Origin: Solibacillus sp. FSL R7-0668
Lineage (GTDB): Bacteria; Bacillota; Bacilli; Bacillales_A; Planococcaceae
Direction of reading: 5' to 3'
Assembly: GCF_038006205.1 (NCBI RefSeq)
Contig: NZ_JBBOUU010000001.1
Location: 3,412,001 to 3,476,000, forward strand
Length of the DNA: 64,000 nucleotides
Made by a program: the position numbers and the translations under genes. Position 1 is the stretch's first letter. Every line of letters begins with the position of its first letter. Under the pieces are notes generated by a model, which saw only the letters and a list, made by a program, of their open reading frames with translations, searched no databases and had not been told where the DNA came from. This document shows, piece by piece, positions 16,513 to 24,658 of this stretch.

Positions 16513-16812
16513 TTATCCTCCTAAAATATCGTTTACTTTATCGATTTTTGAATTGATTGTATTGACATGGCCTGGGCGAATATCTGCCTTTAAAACAACC
16601 TCTGTTCGAATGCCCTTTTCAGCGAGGACAAAGGTTGCTTGCTTAACCACGGCCATTACTTCATCCCATTCACCTTCTATTTCTGTAAACATCGCGGTCG
16701 TTCGATTTGGTAATCCTGATTCTCGAATAATTTTTACGACCTCGGCTACTTCCTGTGCAAGCTCATTGCCTACACCAAAAGGCGCAATCGCAACTGCTAT
16801 TAATGTATTCAT
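16513..16812 (-). CDS. MTH1187/UPF0045 family thiamine-binding-like protein
   Basis: The 99-aa protein has the MTH1187 plan: IAVAIAPFGVGNELAQEVAEVVKIIRESGLPNRTTAMFTEIEG with WDEVMAVVKQA and a C-terminal TEVVLKADIRPGHVNTI. Members of this ferredoxin-like family (PF01910) bind thiamine or its pyrimidine moiety, and YkoF is a related two-domain form. Sitting between thiM and thiE under a TPP riboswitch supports a role in thiamine precursor handling. It is separated by 1 bp from thiE and 3 bp from thiM. Confidence 0.8.
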   Translation of the reverse strand: MNTLIAVAIAPFGVGNELAQEVAEVVKIIRESGLPNRTTAMFTEIEGEWDEVMAVVKQATFVLAEKGIRTEVVLKADIRPGHVNTINSKIDKVNDILGG

Positions 16813-16815
16813 CGA

Positions 16816-17652
16816 TTAAATCTCCTCAATTTCAAATGGATTGTTTGCGATTTCTTCAGGTGTTGCTTTATATAATTCATCTAAAAACTGTACTTGGAAG
16901 CTACCAGGGCCATCCACCTTCAGCTCCGCGCGTTTTGCGGCTACATTGTATACCGCAGTCGCCGTAAGTGCCGCAATAAATGGGGATGATGCTGTTGCGT
17001 ACACCGCGACAACGCCACCTAGCGAGCAGCCTGCACCTGTAATTTTCTCCATAAAATGCGAACCTCCATAGGAAATTGCCATCAACTTACCATCTGTTAT
17101 CAAATCCGTTTCACCAGACACTGCAACAGCGCCACCTGTCCACTTCGCAAGTGCAATCGCGGCTGTTTTCGCGGCATTGACCGAATCCGTAGAATCTACA
17201 CCTCGCACATTGGATTCAGCTGTTCCCCCGTCTAGCTCCCATAAGCCTGCTAGTGCAATGATTTCAGAAGCATTTCCTCGGATAATGGTTGGTTTATAGT
17301 CCTTAAATTGTTGTAATAGCTGCGTCCGAAGAGAGCCAATCCCCACCGCAACAGGGTCTAACACCCATGGCTTACCCGTTTCGTGCAATACCTTTGCGGC
17401 ACAGGGTAACGTTTCCTCATAAATCGGAAATAATGTGCCGACATTGATATAAGTTGCTCCACCTGCACCCGCTAAAAACTCGGCTTCATCTGGTAAGTAC
17501 ACCATCGCGGCAGATCCCCCAACAGCAAGCTGCGCATTTGCCACAAAATTAATGGTCACCGTATTCGTAATTGAACCTGCCATTGGATTTGTTCGTTTTA
17601 CCGTTTCAACTGCCTGTATCATTTCACTTTGAATCGCTTGCTTACTCACCAT
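16816..17652 (-). CDS. thiM: Hydroxyethylthiazole kinase
   Basis: The 278-aa ribokinase-fold protein phosphorylates hydroxyethylthiazole to feed ThiE. Motifs include TNTVTINFVANAQLAVGGSAAMVYLPDEAEFLAGAGGATYINVGTL, WVLDPVAVGIGSLRTQL, IIRGNASEIIALAG, GVDSTD and the catalytic anion-hole region ITGAGCSLGG. The KITGAGC cysteine is the typical ThiM active-site residue. It is the first gene of the operon, about 85 bp after the riboswitch terminator, with AAGGGTGAAGG before its ATG. Confidence 0.94.
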   Translation of the reverse strand: MVSKQAIQSEMIQAVETVKRTNPMAGSITNTVTINFVANAQLAVGGSAAMVYLPDEAEFLAGAGGATYINVGTLFPIYEETLPCAAKVLHETGKPWVLDPVAVGIGSLRTQLLQQFKDYKPTIIRGNASEIIALAGLWELDGGTAESNVRGVDSTDSVNAAKTAAIALAKWTGGAVAVSGETDLITDGKLMAISYGGSHFMEKITGAGCSLGGVVAVYATASSPFIAALTATAVYNVAAKRAELKVDGPGSFQVQFLDELYKATPEEIANNPFEIEEI

Positions 17653-17735
17653 TTTACCTTCACCCTTCTATTTGAATTCTTCCTTCAAATGAATAGATAT
17701 TAAGACTGGGGTTTTATATTTGAGTTCATTAGAAC

Positions 17736-17780
17736 AAAAAAAAGTGCTCTCCTATTCAATAAAAATAAATAGGAAAGCAC
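17736..17780 (-). terminator. Riboswitch expression-platform terminator
   Basis: On the minus strand GTGCTTTCCTATT pairs with AATAGGAGAGCAC and is followed by eight Ts. It lies between the TPP aptamer and thiM, so ligand-bound aptamer should allow this terminator to form and switch the operon off. Confidence 0.85.
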
Positions 17781-17805
17781 AATTCAGCTATTGCTTAAAA
17801 ATATA

Positions 17806-17892
17806 ATGAATCGCTTCCCTACACCAGTGTTAACTGACAGGTTCAAAGAGTCAGGTTTTAACCTTCTCAACTCCAAAGAGTCCCCCCGCAAT
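17806..17892 (-). promoter_or_regulatory. TPP (THI-box) riboswitch aptamer
   Basis: Read on the minus strand the region gives GCGGGGGGACTCTT, GAGTTGAGAAGG, GACTCTTTGAACCTGTCAG, TTAACACTGGTGTAGGGAAGC. These are the conserved blocks of the THI element: GGGG, CTGAGA-like, ACCYTTTGAACCTG and TAATACTGGCGTAGGGAA. It precedes a strong terminator and then thiM. Control is by transcription attenuation in response to thiamine pyrophosphate. Confidence 0.93.
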
Positions 17893-17964
17893 AATGCTAT
17901 TCAATTTTATCCCATACTATCAACTGCTACTTTGGATGTCAATGGTGGATTCGTCACTTTTCGA

Positions 17965-18861
17965 TTACTCTTTTTTCGCCAAAACTAATTCACATATACA
18001 ATTATCAAACTGCTCTGCTAGTTCAGCATTGATTTGATTCGTTATATTTCCCAATGTTTCAACATGTAAATAGTCTTTTTTCACCGCAAAGTAAATCGAT
18101 ATCCACATTCTTCTTCCCGTACGAGTCACATCATAAAAGACGGCATGTAAATCGGTGTCTTGTAATACATTTTCACTAATCTCTTTTACTTTCTCCATCA
18201 CTTCTTTTTCAGGCGAGAATAAAAATACGTCTTTAATTGCACGTACTAGCATTTTTAAAGCTTCCGGCAGCATAAATAAAATAATGAATACCGCAATAAT
18301 TTGGTCAAAATAAGGTGAAATAAAGGCTAGCTTTGTCCCTTCTAAGAACGTAGAGGCAAAGAAGGCAACACCCATCCCAATACTGTATACGACATCAATT
18401 TTCCAACCATAAATCTCTAAATTAATAATTGGTGAAGACAATGAGCGATTAATGCGCATCATAAAATAAAGTACCGCTAAACTGGCAATTGCAATTATAA
18501 ATTGGAAAATTGACACCAGCTTACCATCAACAATATTTCCTCCAGATAATGCAATTTCTACACTATTCGCAGACAGCCCCAATGTTACCGCGAGAAGCAT
18601 AAAGCCCTTAATAATGACTAAAAACGATTCGATTTGCCCATAACCAAAAGGATGCTTTTCAGAAACAGGTCGATGAAACAAAGGGATTAAAAATAAAGTC
18701 AAACCAATCATTAATAATTCGGATGCATCATAGGCAGCATCCATCAGCACAGACTGTGATTTCGTATAAATCGCAATCATAAATTCAAAAATCACAAAAA
18801 ACAAACCTGTACTCAGGGATATCCATAATATCTTTCTTTCTAATTTTTGTTGCTTTGACAT
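17965..18861 (-). CDS. Cation diffusion facilitator transporter
   Basis: I start at ATG 18861; a GTG seven codons earlier has a poorer context. The 298-aa protein has a CDF transmembrane core. TM2 carries the SVLMDAAYDASELL ligand region, then come HPFGYGQIESF, and TM5 with DVVYSIG. About six membrane helices are visible, followed by a cytoplasmic C-terminal domain (residues ~215-298). CDF proteins export Zn, Mn, Fe or Co ions in exchange for protons. Metal choice cannot be set from these motifs; DxxxD here reads as DAAYD in TM2 and DVVYS in TM5. Monocistronic. Confidence 0.8.
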   Translation of the reverse strand: MSKQQKLERKILWISLSTGLFFVIFEFMIAIYTKSQSVLMDAAYDASELLMIGLTLFLIPLFHRPVSEKHPFGYGQIESFLVIIKGFMLLAVTLGLSANSVEIALSGGNIVDGKLVSIFQFIIAIASLAVLYFMMRINRSLSSPIINLEIYGWKIDVVYSIGMGVAFFASTFLEGTKLAFISPYFDQIIAVFIILFMLPEALKMLVRAIKDVFLFSPEKEVMEKVKEISENVLQDTDLHAVFYDVTRTGRRMWISIYFAVKKDYLHVETLGNITNQINAELAEQFDNCICELVLAKKE

Positions 18862-19010
18862 TTTCCCAAATCCTATCTTCACTTTTCTATTTATTATACA
18901 GGACCTGGCTGTGTGCAGGGGAGAATTTGCATTTGGGGTAGATATGATTATAGTAAAAGGCTATGCGATTTTTGATACGTGTCCAAACGTTCATTTCGGT
19001 GCTTTATCTT

Positions 19011-19493
19011 TTATTTTTCTATTACTAAGCAATACTGTTGTTTATAGTTTTCATCGTTCCAATTGTACAGTTGTAACAGATAACCTAGCGTTAACTCGTT
19101 ATAAGTGAGCCTACTATATGGGATATTTTGCGCATCATCACCAATCCATACTCGCCACAGCTCGATTATTTGATCTACTTTTATATTGCTCGTTAAGTAA
19201 TCTAATAATTGCTTTGCTCTTGATTCTGAATAGCTAAAATCTACTTGATAGATGAATGGATAGTTTGTATATTCGCTTACATTATAGTAACAGTCCTTTG
19301 TAATCGTTAACTCATTTAGATCCTCTTCATTTTCAGCAATTAGTACTTGAGCATTCGGGTCCATCTTCTCCCAGGGCATCAACTCATGAGGTTTTATTTT
19401 TAATTCAATAGCTTCTTTCACTGTAATATGCTTTTCCTTGGACTCTATTTTAGGCATTTCAAAATTTGTTGCGATGAATGAACACGAGCTCAT
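19011..19493 (-). CDS. Hypothetical protein (160 aa)
   Basis: ATG 19493 has GGAGGTTATT upstream. The cytoplasmic-looking protein has HITVKEAIELKIKPHELMPWEKMDPNAQVLIAENEEDLNEL in its first third and VDQIIELWRVWIGDD in the middle. I recognise no catalytic motif. It lies at the border between core genes and the decayed mobile sequences at 19.5 kb. Function unknown. Confidence 0.55.
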   Translation of the reverse strand: MSSCSFIATNFEMPKIESKEKHITVKEAIELKIKPHELMPWEKMDPNAQVLIAENEEDLNELTITKDCYYNVSEYTNYPFIYQVDFSYSESRAKQLLDYLTSNIKVDQIIELWRVWIGDDAQNIPYSRLTYNELTLGYLLQLYNWNDENYKQQYCLVIEK

Positions 19494-19510
19494 AATAACC
19501 TCCGAAATTT

Positions 19511-19759
19511 ATGTTTGAGAATATCGATATAATACCATTCTTAAAACGTTATCAATTTCATCCTTGTGGTGTCGTTGCAAAAATCGCTAAGACCGTGATT
19601 GTACGAGAAGAAGCGATGATTCATACCATTTATTCACCCTTCTCGAATGGCATTATGGAAGGCACAAATAATAAAATTAAACTCATCAAAAGACGTGGAT
19701 TTGGTTATCGAAATGATGCCCATCTGTTCCTTCGATTACGATTGGAAACAGGGCATTGA
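19511..19759 (+). pseudogene. ISL3-family transposase, C-terminal remnant
   Basis: The frame encodes IHTIYSPFSNGIMEGTNNKIKLIKRRGFGYRNDAHLFLRLRLE, the highly conserved C-terminal end of ISL3-family DDE transposases (SN..EG.NNKIK.IKR...GY.N...F..R). Everything upstream, including the first two catalytic residues, is missing and no terminal inverted repeat is evident. It marks an old insertion at the left edge of the accessory region. Confidence 0.8.
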
Positions 19760-19769
19760 TTTTGTCATC

Positions 19770-20276
19770 CCCGACTTATGGTGATGAGCCAAAAAAGGCT
19801 ATTTTTGCAAGTTATAAACGACTGTTAGAAATCTTGAAATTACACACTACAGAATAAAATATCGTATTGAAATCTCAGAAGTACTCGGTGTTCATACAAC
19901 CTCACATAATCAGAATGGCAGAATTCCTGAAGATATCATTTTTCTTTTAAAGGAACTACGAAATGCCGTTGCACATAATGGTGTCGTGTTTGATTGCCGC
20001 TTCAAAAAAACAACCCCCCCTGGTCGCTTAACTGCCTATATCGAAAGTGAGACTAAAATAGCTAACATTACATTTAACACCATCATAGATTACTTTATTT
20101 TAATGATAATAATCTTAAAAAAATTAGAAACGCCTAAACGAGAACTGCAAAAACTTCTTCGTGATTTAGAGAATCATTCTGAGCATTTAAGATCTCAAAT
20201 CCCTGTATCAGTACATTCATCAATAATGGGTTCTGATTTTAGGAAAAAGCTAACAAAAACAAAAAGTTATATCTAA
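19770..20276 (+). pseudogene. Abi family (Abi_2-like HEPN) protein, truncated and frameshifted
   Basis: Two frames read as one protein: PKKAIFASYKRLLEILKLHTTE ends at a stop near 19858, and YRIEISEVLGVHTTSHNQNGRIPEDIIFLLKELRNAVAHNGVVFD continues in another frame to TAA 20276. LRNAVAHN is an R-x4-6-H HEPN-type ribonuclease motif; the surrounding pattern is that of Abi/AbiF abortive-infection proteins. The N-terminal two thirds are missing, replaced by the ISL3 remnant. As it stands it should not be functional, unless a short HEPN domain is made from an internal start (GTG 19986 lies after the motif). Confidence 0.72.
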
Positions 20277-20286
20277 CATTTCTACC

Positions 20287-20316
20287 TTGTAGTACTACAT
20301 CGATGTATGCTAAAAT
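20287..20316 (+). promoter_or_regulatory. Sigma-A-like promoter for the small RNA
   Basis: TTGTAG (20287-20292) and TAAAAT (20311-20316) are separated by 18 bp, just after the Abi remnant and about 7-10 bp before the hairpin-rich RNA. There is no ORF downstream on this strand. Confidence 0.5.
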
Positions 20317-20322
20317 ATAATT

Positions 20323-20392
20323 AACTAATAGCGGTGCACTGCTTCGGCTTGCACTTAAGGGAACCAGATGCGTCTGGTTCTCTTTTATTTTA
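20323..20392 (+). ncRNA. Short structured RNA beside the Abi remnant (abiF-type RNA candidate)
   Basis: From the predicted start the transcript would be about 70 nt. It has a hairpin GTGCA-CTGCTTCGGCT-TGCAC (20334-20354, with a GC-TTCG-GC tip), then a 20-nt perfect stem-loop (20361-20380) and a T-rich tail. Abi_2/AbiF genes are known to be accompanied by short non-coding RNAs. Size, position next to an Abi HEPN gene and terminator structure fit that class, but the assignment is inference. Confidence 0.5.
20361..20390. terminator. Terminator of the small RNA, facing the hsdR 3' end
   Basis: GAACCAGATG/CGTCTGGTTC is a clean stem followed by TCTTTTATTTT on the plus strand. It sits immediately next to the hsdR stop codon and could also serve that convergent gene. 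Confidence 0.75.
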
Positions 20393-23380
20393 TTGATTCA
20401 CTTCCCCATAAACCTCATGCATCATATCTTCCATGATGTACGTTTTAAACTCATCATTCTCCAGTATTTTCATAAAGAAGTCTTGGTTGCTGCTCATACG
20501 GTCGATGACGAAATCCATGAATGTTTTTTCGAAAGCGAATTTAAAGTTTTCTTTTGTATTGTTTGCTGCTTTCTGGCGAAGGTCTTCGTCATTCAGCATA
20601 TCCTCTTTCACTTGCTCACGTGATAAGAAATCAGTTTCTGTGAATTGTGTGCCAAAACGGTCATTCAACTTCTCTAAAATCGTTGATAAACGCACCTTTT
20701 CATCTTCCACCGCACCACCAGCACCGTGCTTTTGTGGGTCAAGCTCCACGCCACCTGTTTTCTCCAGCTCGATGCTACCTTCAAAAACTTTTTGATTGCG
20801 ATAGTATTCAAGGGCGACATCATCTGCTAGATATACGTCCTTATCCTCTTTACCACGTGGTAGCTTGCGCAGTAAGTACGTTAAATAAATGTAGAGCTTG
20901 TGCAAGTCTAAATCAATGAACGTCACGACTTGTAGTACGAAGCCATATGTACGAGTGAATTTTGTCGCTGCCTGTTTAAAGGCAAGCTGTTCCTCCTCCG
21001 ATAGCCTCTTGTAGCGCTCCACGCCTTTATCAAGAAGAGCATTTAATTCTGTCTGTGCTTTCGTTGATTTCTTTGCACCACCGGTTACTTCAAGCTCATT
21101 TACTCGTTGTACCTCATCTTCTGTGAACAATTGATACGGCTCAATTTCAGCTTGCATATCATATAAAATATTCGGGTCGGTAATTTCAGATAAGCTTGTT
21201 GACTCGTAATACGGCTGGAAGGATTCTTTCATATCCTCTGGGTCATTAACGAAATCAAGTACGAAGGTATCTTCTTTTCCAGGACAAGTACGATTTAAAC
21301 GTGATAAAGTTTGGACAGCTTTAATACCGCTTAAAGGCTTATCGACATACATTGTGTGCAGCAGTGGTTCATCAAAACCTGTTTGATATTTTTCTGCTAC
21401 GAGTAGCACCTTATATTCATCTGAATTAAATTTTTCAGGCAGTTCTTTTTCAGAGAAGCCGTTCATGTCTGGCTCGGTATATGGCAGTTCGCAGTCTTTT
21501 ACAATTCCTGAGAAAGCAACAACTGTTTTTAAATCGTCATAGCCCATTTCATTAATGTACTTATCAAAAGCAATTTTGTAGCGTACTGCATGTAATCGGC
21601 TTGCTGTAACAACCATCGCCTTTGCGCGGCCGCCAATTTTACGCTGTACGAAATTGCGATAATGCTCGATAATGATTTCTGTTTTTTGTGCAATGCTATG
21701 CGGATGCAGTGACACATATTGTGCTAGCTTTTTCGTTGCTTGCTTTTGTGATACTTCTGGGTCATCATCTACTGTTTTGGCAATCTTCCAAAATGTATTA
21801 TATGTTGTGTAATTTTCTAACACATCTAAAATAAAGCCTTCTTCAATCGCTTGGCGCATCGTGTATTGATGGAATGCAGCTGGCTTACCATCGATGCCGA
21901 TTGTACCAAACTTCTCTAACGTCTTCGGCTTTGGTGTTGCGGTAAATGCAAAGAACGAAACGTTATCTTGCTTCCCACTTTTCATGATGGCTTCCACGAT
22001 TTTCTCATCTACATCATCTAAATTTTCTTCTGCAATACGGTCTTCCTCATAGGCTGCTTCTAACGTTTTGTCTGATAATACATTCGTTAATGCAGTAGAT
22101 GCTTTACCACCTTGCGATGAATGCGCCTCATCAATAATAACCGCATATTTTTTACGCTCTAAGCCAGCGACCTTTTCTAAAATGAACGGAAACTTTTGAA
22201 GCGTCGTAATAATAATGCGTGTTTCACTATTAATGGCACGTGCTAGTTGCTCCGAATCTTTATCAACTGGCTCTACCATTCCTGCTTTATGTTCCAGCTG
22301 ATACACCGCATCTTGTAACTGCTTATCTAACACTCGGCGGTCCGTAATAACAATAACACTACTAAAAATAGATTCGTTGGCCTCGTTATGTAGCTTTGCT
22401 AAACGGTGTGCAAGCCATGAAATCGAATTTGTTTTACCTGAACCTGCACTATGTTGAATTAAATAGTTATAGCCAACTTGCTTTTGCTCTACATCTGCTT
22501 CTAGCTTACGTACAACATCTAACTGATGGAAACGAGGGAAGATGAGCATTTGACGTTCACCAATCGTTTCACCATTAGAATCTTTAATATCATCTTTCTT
22601 AATAAAGATAAAGCGGTATAAAATGTCGAGTAAGCTATCTGGCGCTAATATTTCTTCCCATAAATAATGTGTACGGTAATTATCACCATAGGCTAAAGGA
22701 TTACCCTTGCCGCCATTGTTACCTTTATTAAAAGGCAGGAAATAGGTTTTTCCTTTAGCCAGCTTTGTCGTCATAAACACTTCATCTGTATCCACCGCAA
22801 AATAAACCGCAACACGCTCATTAAATTTAAACAGCTGCTCACGTGGATCACGATCAAACTTTAGCTGCTTCATCGCATGCTCGACCGTTTGATTCGTTAA
22901 TGGATTTTTCAGCTCCATCACCACGAGCGGCAAGCCGTTTAAAAAAAGCACCATATCCAAGCTATTGTTATGCTTATCACTGTAATACACTTGGCGAGCC
23001 ACGTTAAAACGGTTCTTTGCATAGTGCTCATTTAATGTCTTGTTCATATCCGTAGGTGGCTTATTATATGCAAGCTGTAACGTCACACCACGATCTTTAA
23101 TACCTTTACGTAAGCACTCTACCAATCCTTGCTTATGTAGCTGGTCTTTAATACGCTTTAACACTTCTTCTTTATAAGAAGGACCATACGACTTCTCAAG
23201 CGTACGCATGCGTTTTTCCTGCGTATCTTCTAAAAACGTAAATAGTTCCTCTACGTCAATGGCATGCTGTTTAAAAACGCTACTCGCATCACCTTCAAGC
23301 ACACGCTTTTTATAGCCACGCACAATTAAATCTGCTTCAATATTCGTTTCAAACCCTTTTTCCGAAGTATCCAATGCCAT
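20390..23380 (-). CDS. hsdR: Type I restriction endonuclease subunit R (system 1)
   Basis: HsdR of 996 aa, complete. The N-terminal nuclease has the PD-(D/E)xK residues Asp142 and E156-L-K158 (DMVLFLNGLPLVVMELKNP). The translocase has Walker A HSAGSGKTNSISWLA near residue 303 and DEAH (VIIDEAHSSQGG). It also has SFFAFTATP and a motif VI-like VQTLSRLNR. It pumps DNA past the bound complex and cuts at a distance when the target is unmethylated. ATG 23380 is preferred over the preceding GTG because AGGTGAG is 5 nt away. It lies 15 bp after hsdS and is last in the operon. Confidence 0.95.
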   Translation of the reverse strand: MALDTSEKGFETNIEADLIVRGYKKRVLEGDASSVFKQHAIDVEELFTFLEDTQEKRMRTLEKSYGPSYKEEVLKRIKDQLHKQGLVECLRKGIKDRGVTLQLAYNKPPTDMNKTLNEHYAKNRFNVARQVYYSDKHNNSLDMVLFLNGLPLVVMELKNPLTNQTVEHAMKQLKFDRDPREQLFKFNERVAVYFAVDTDEVFMTTKLAKGKTYFLPFNKGNNGGKGNPLAYGDNYRTHYLWEEILAPDSLLDILYRFIFIKKDDIKDSNGETIGERQMLIFPRFHQLDVVRKLEADVEQKQVGYNYLIQHSAGSGKTNSISWLAHRLAKLHNEANESIFSSVIVITDRRVLDKQLQDAVYQLEHKAGMVEPVDKDSEQLARAINSETRIIITTLQKFPFILEKVAGLERKKYAVIIDEAHSSQGGKASTALTNVLSDKTLEAAYEEDRIAEENLDDVDEKIVEAIMKSGKQDNVSFFAFTATPKPKTLEKFGTIGIDGKPAAFHQYTMRQAIEEGFILDVLENYTTYNTFWKIAKTVDDDPEVSQKQATKKLAQYVSLHPHSIAQKTEIIIEHYRNFVQRKIGGRAKAMVVTASRLHAVRYKIAFDKYINEMGYDDLKTVVAFSGIVKDCELPYTEPDMNGFSEKELPEKFNSDEYKVLLVAEKYQTGFDEPLLHTMYVDKPLSGIKAVQTLSRLNRTCPGKEDTFVLDFVNDPEDMKESFQPYYESTSLSEITDPNILYDMQAEIEPYQLFTEDEVQRVNELEVTGGAKKSTKAQTELNALLDKGVERYKRLSEEEQLAFKQAATKFTRTYGFVLQVVTFIDLDLHKLYIYLTYLLRKLPRGKEDKDVYLADDVALEYYRNQKVFEGSIELEKTGGVELDPQKHGAGGAVEDEKVRLSTILEKLNDRFGTQFTETDFLSREQVKEDMLNDEDLRQKAANNTKENFKFAFEKTFMDFVIDRMSSNQDFFMKILENDEFKTYIMEDMMHEVYGEVNQ

Positions 23381-23395
23381 CACAACTCACCTCAC

Positions 23396-24658
23396 TTAAT
23401 CAAGTTCCAACTCACGTACATCGATTTTGCCTGTTACTGCTTCGTAGATTAGGGATTGGCGGTATTCTTTTAGTTTTTCGATTTGTGATTTCACATTAAC
23501 AATCAAACTTTCAATTTTTAACGTCTCATCATCTAAATATTTAGCTATCTCCTGTTGCTCTTTTAATGGAGGAAGTAAAACCTTAAATTTCTTTATGTCT
23601 GCTTGGAACAAGTGTGGCACACCCATTCCATCTTTAATTTGGTTAATAGTATCTTGTATATAGGTTGATTTCAAATAGTAGTAGAAATAAACGCTATCAA
23701 TTTTTTGTGTAGGACGCAGAACAGCAATAGAGCTATTCACAGTAGTGGGAATAGGTAATCCTCTCACCACATTAACAATACCTAATGTACTTCCATCTTT
23801 CGCTAATAATACATCACCGAGTTCTAACATAATTTCCGGAGATTCTAAATATCTTTCTTCTGTAATATAGTTAACGTTGTTAAAGTCGATATCTCGATAT
23901 TTTAGGTTAGGCGTTGATAGAAATGCATAACCTTCATCCACGTATTCTTCAGCTTTCAATCCTTTCCACCCTAATCGAGCTTTAACTCGTGAAACAAAAT
24001 CGATTCGTGTTTTTTCCCAATGTTCAGGAATCTCACCAATCCACTCAACACCTGAATCTTTCATTTTCACATTCGGATTTAAACCTTTTGTAACAGCTTC
24101 TGTGATGATGGATTGGCGTTGTTGTTCTAATACAGTAATATACTTTTCTTTAGACTCGATTAGATAACTTATTTGAGTTACCTTTTGGTCTAAAAATTTC
24201 ACTAGTTTTTCTTGAGTACTTATATTCGGGAATACTACTGGAAACTCTGAAAGCATAGGTCTTCTAAGAGAATCAACTGTTGATTTAGCTCCGCCCATTA
24301 AAACTTCAAATTTTAAATTAGACAATAAATAATAATAGAGATATTTACCCATTACATTTTTAAATTTTGTAAATACATATACCCTTTGATGCGCAGCAAA
24401 TTTACCTTCATAATAATGAAATACTTTACCAACACCCACACCATCTCCCGCTGTCATTACCGCTTCTTCATCATGTGTAAACTCATTTAGTCTTTCAACA
24501 TTAGGGGACCTTACAAAAAACGGGAATTCTCCTTCAGGGAGTTTATCTTGAGTATCTTTACTCCCTGTATTAATGTCACATAAATATTTCAGTTTTAATA
24601 TTCTCCAATCTTCTGGTACAACACCCAACCATTGAACATCCAATTCTTTGAAACTCAT
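23396..24658 (-). CDS. hsdS: Type I restriction specificity subunit S (system 1)
   Basis: The 420-aa protein has two target-recognition domains separated by conserved helices. TRD1 begins at KELDVQWLGVVPEDWRILKL and TRD2 at MKDSGVEWIGEIPEHWEKTRI. Each is followed by a helical spacer (KLVKFLDQKVTQISYLIESKEKYITVLEQQRQSIITEAVTKG and EIAKYLDDETLKIESLIVNVKSQIEKLKEYRQSLIYEAVTG). Together they read a bipartite DNA site. Its ATG overlaps the hsdM stop codon (ATGA), so M and S are translationally coupled. The target sequence cannot be predicted by eye. Confidence 0.94.
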   Translation of the reverse strand: MSFKELDVQWLGVVPEDWRILKLKYLCDINTGSKDTQDKLPEGEFPFFVRSPNVERLNEFTHDEEAVMTAGDGVGVGKVFHYYEGKFAAHQRVYVFTKFKNVMGKYLYYYLLSNLKFEVLMGGAKSTVDSLRRPMLSEFPVVFPNISTQEKLVKFLDQKVTQISYLIESKEKYITVLEQQRQSIITEAVTKGLNPNVKMKDSGVEWIGEIPEHWEKTRIDFVSRVKARLGWKGLKAEEYVDEGYAFLSTPNLKYRDIDFNNVNYITEERYLESPEIMLELGDVLLAKDGSTLGIVNVVRGLPIPTTVNSSIAVLRPTQKIDSVYFYYYLKSTYIQDTINQIKDGMGVPHLFQADIKKFKVLLPPLKEQQEIAKYLDDETLKIESLIVNVKSQIEKLKEYRQSLIYEAVTGKIDVRELELD

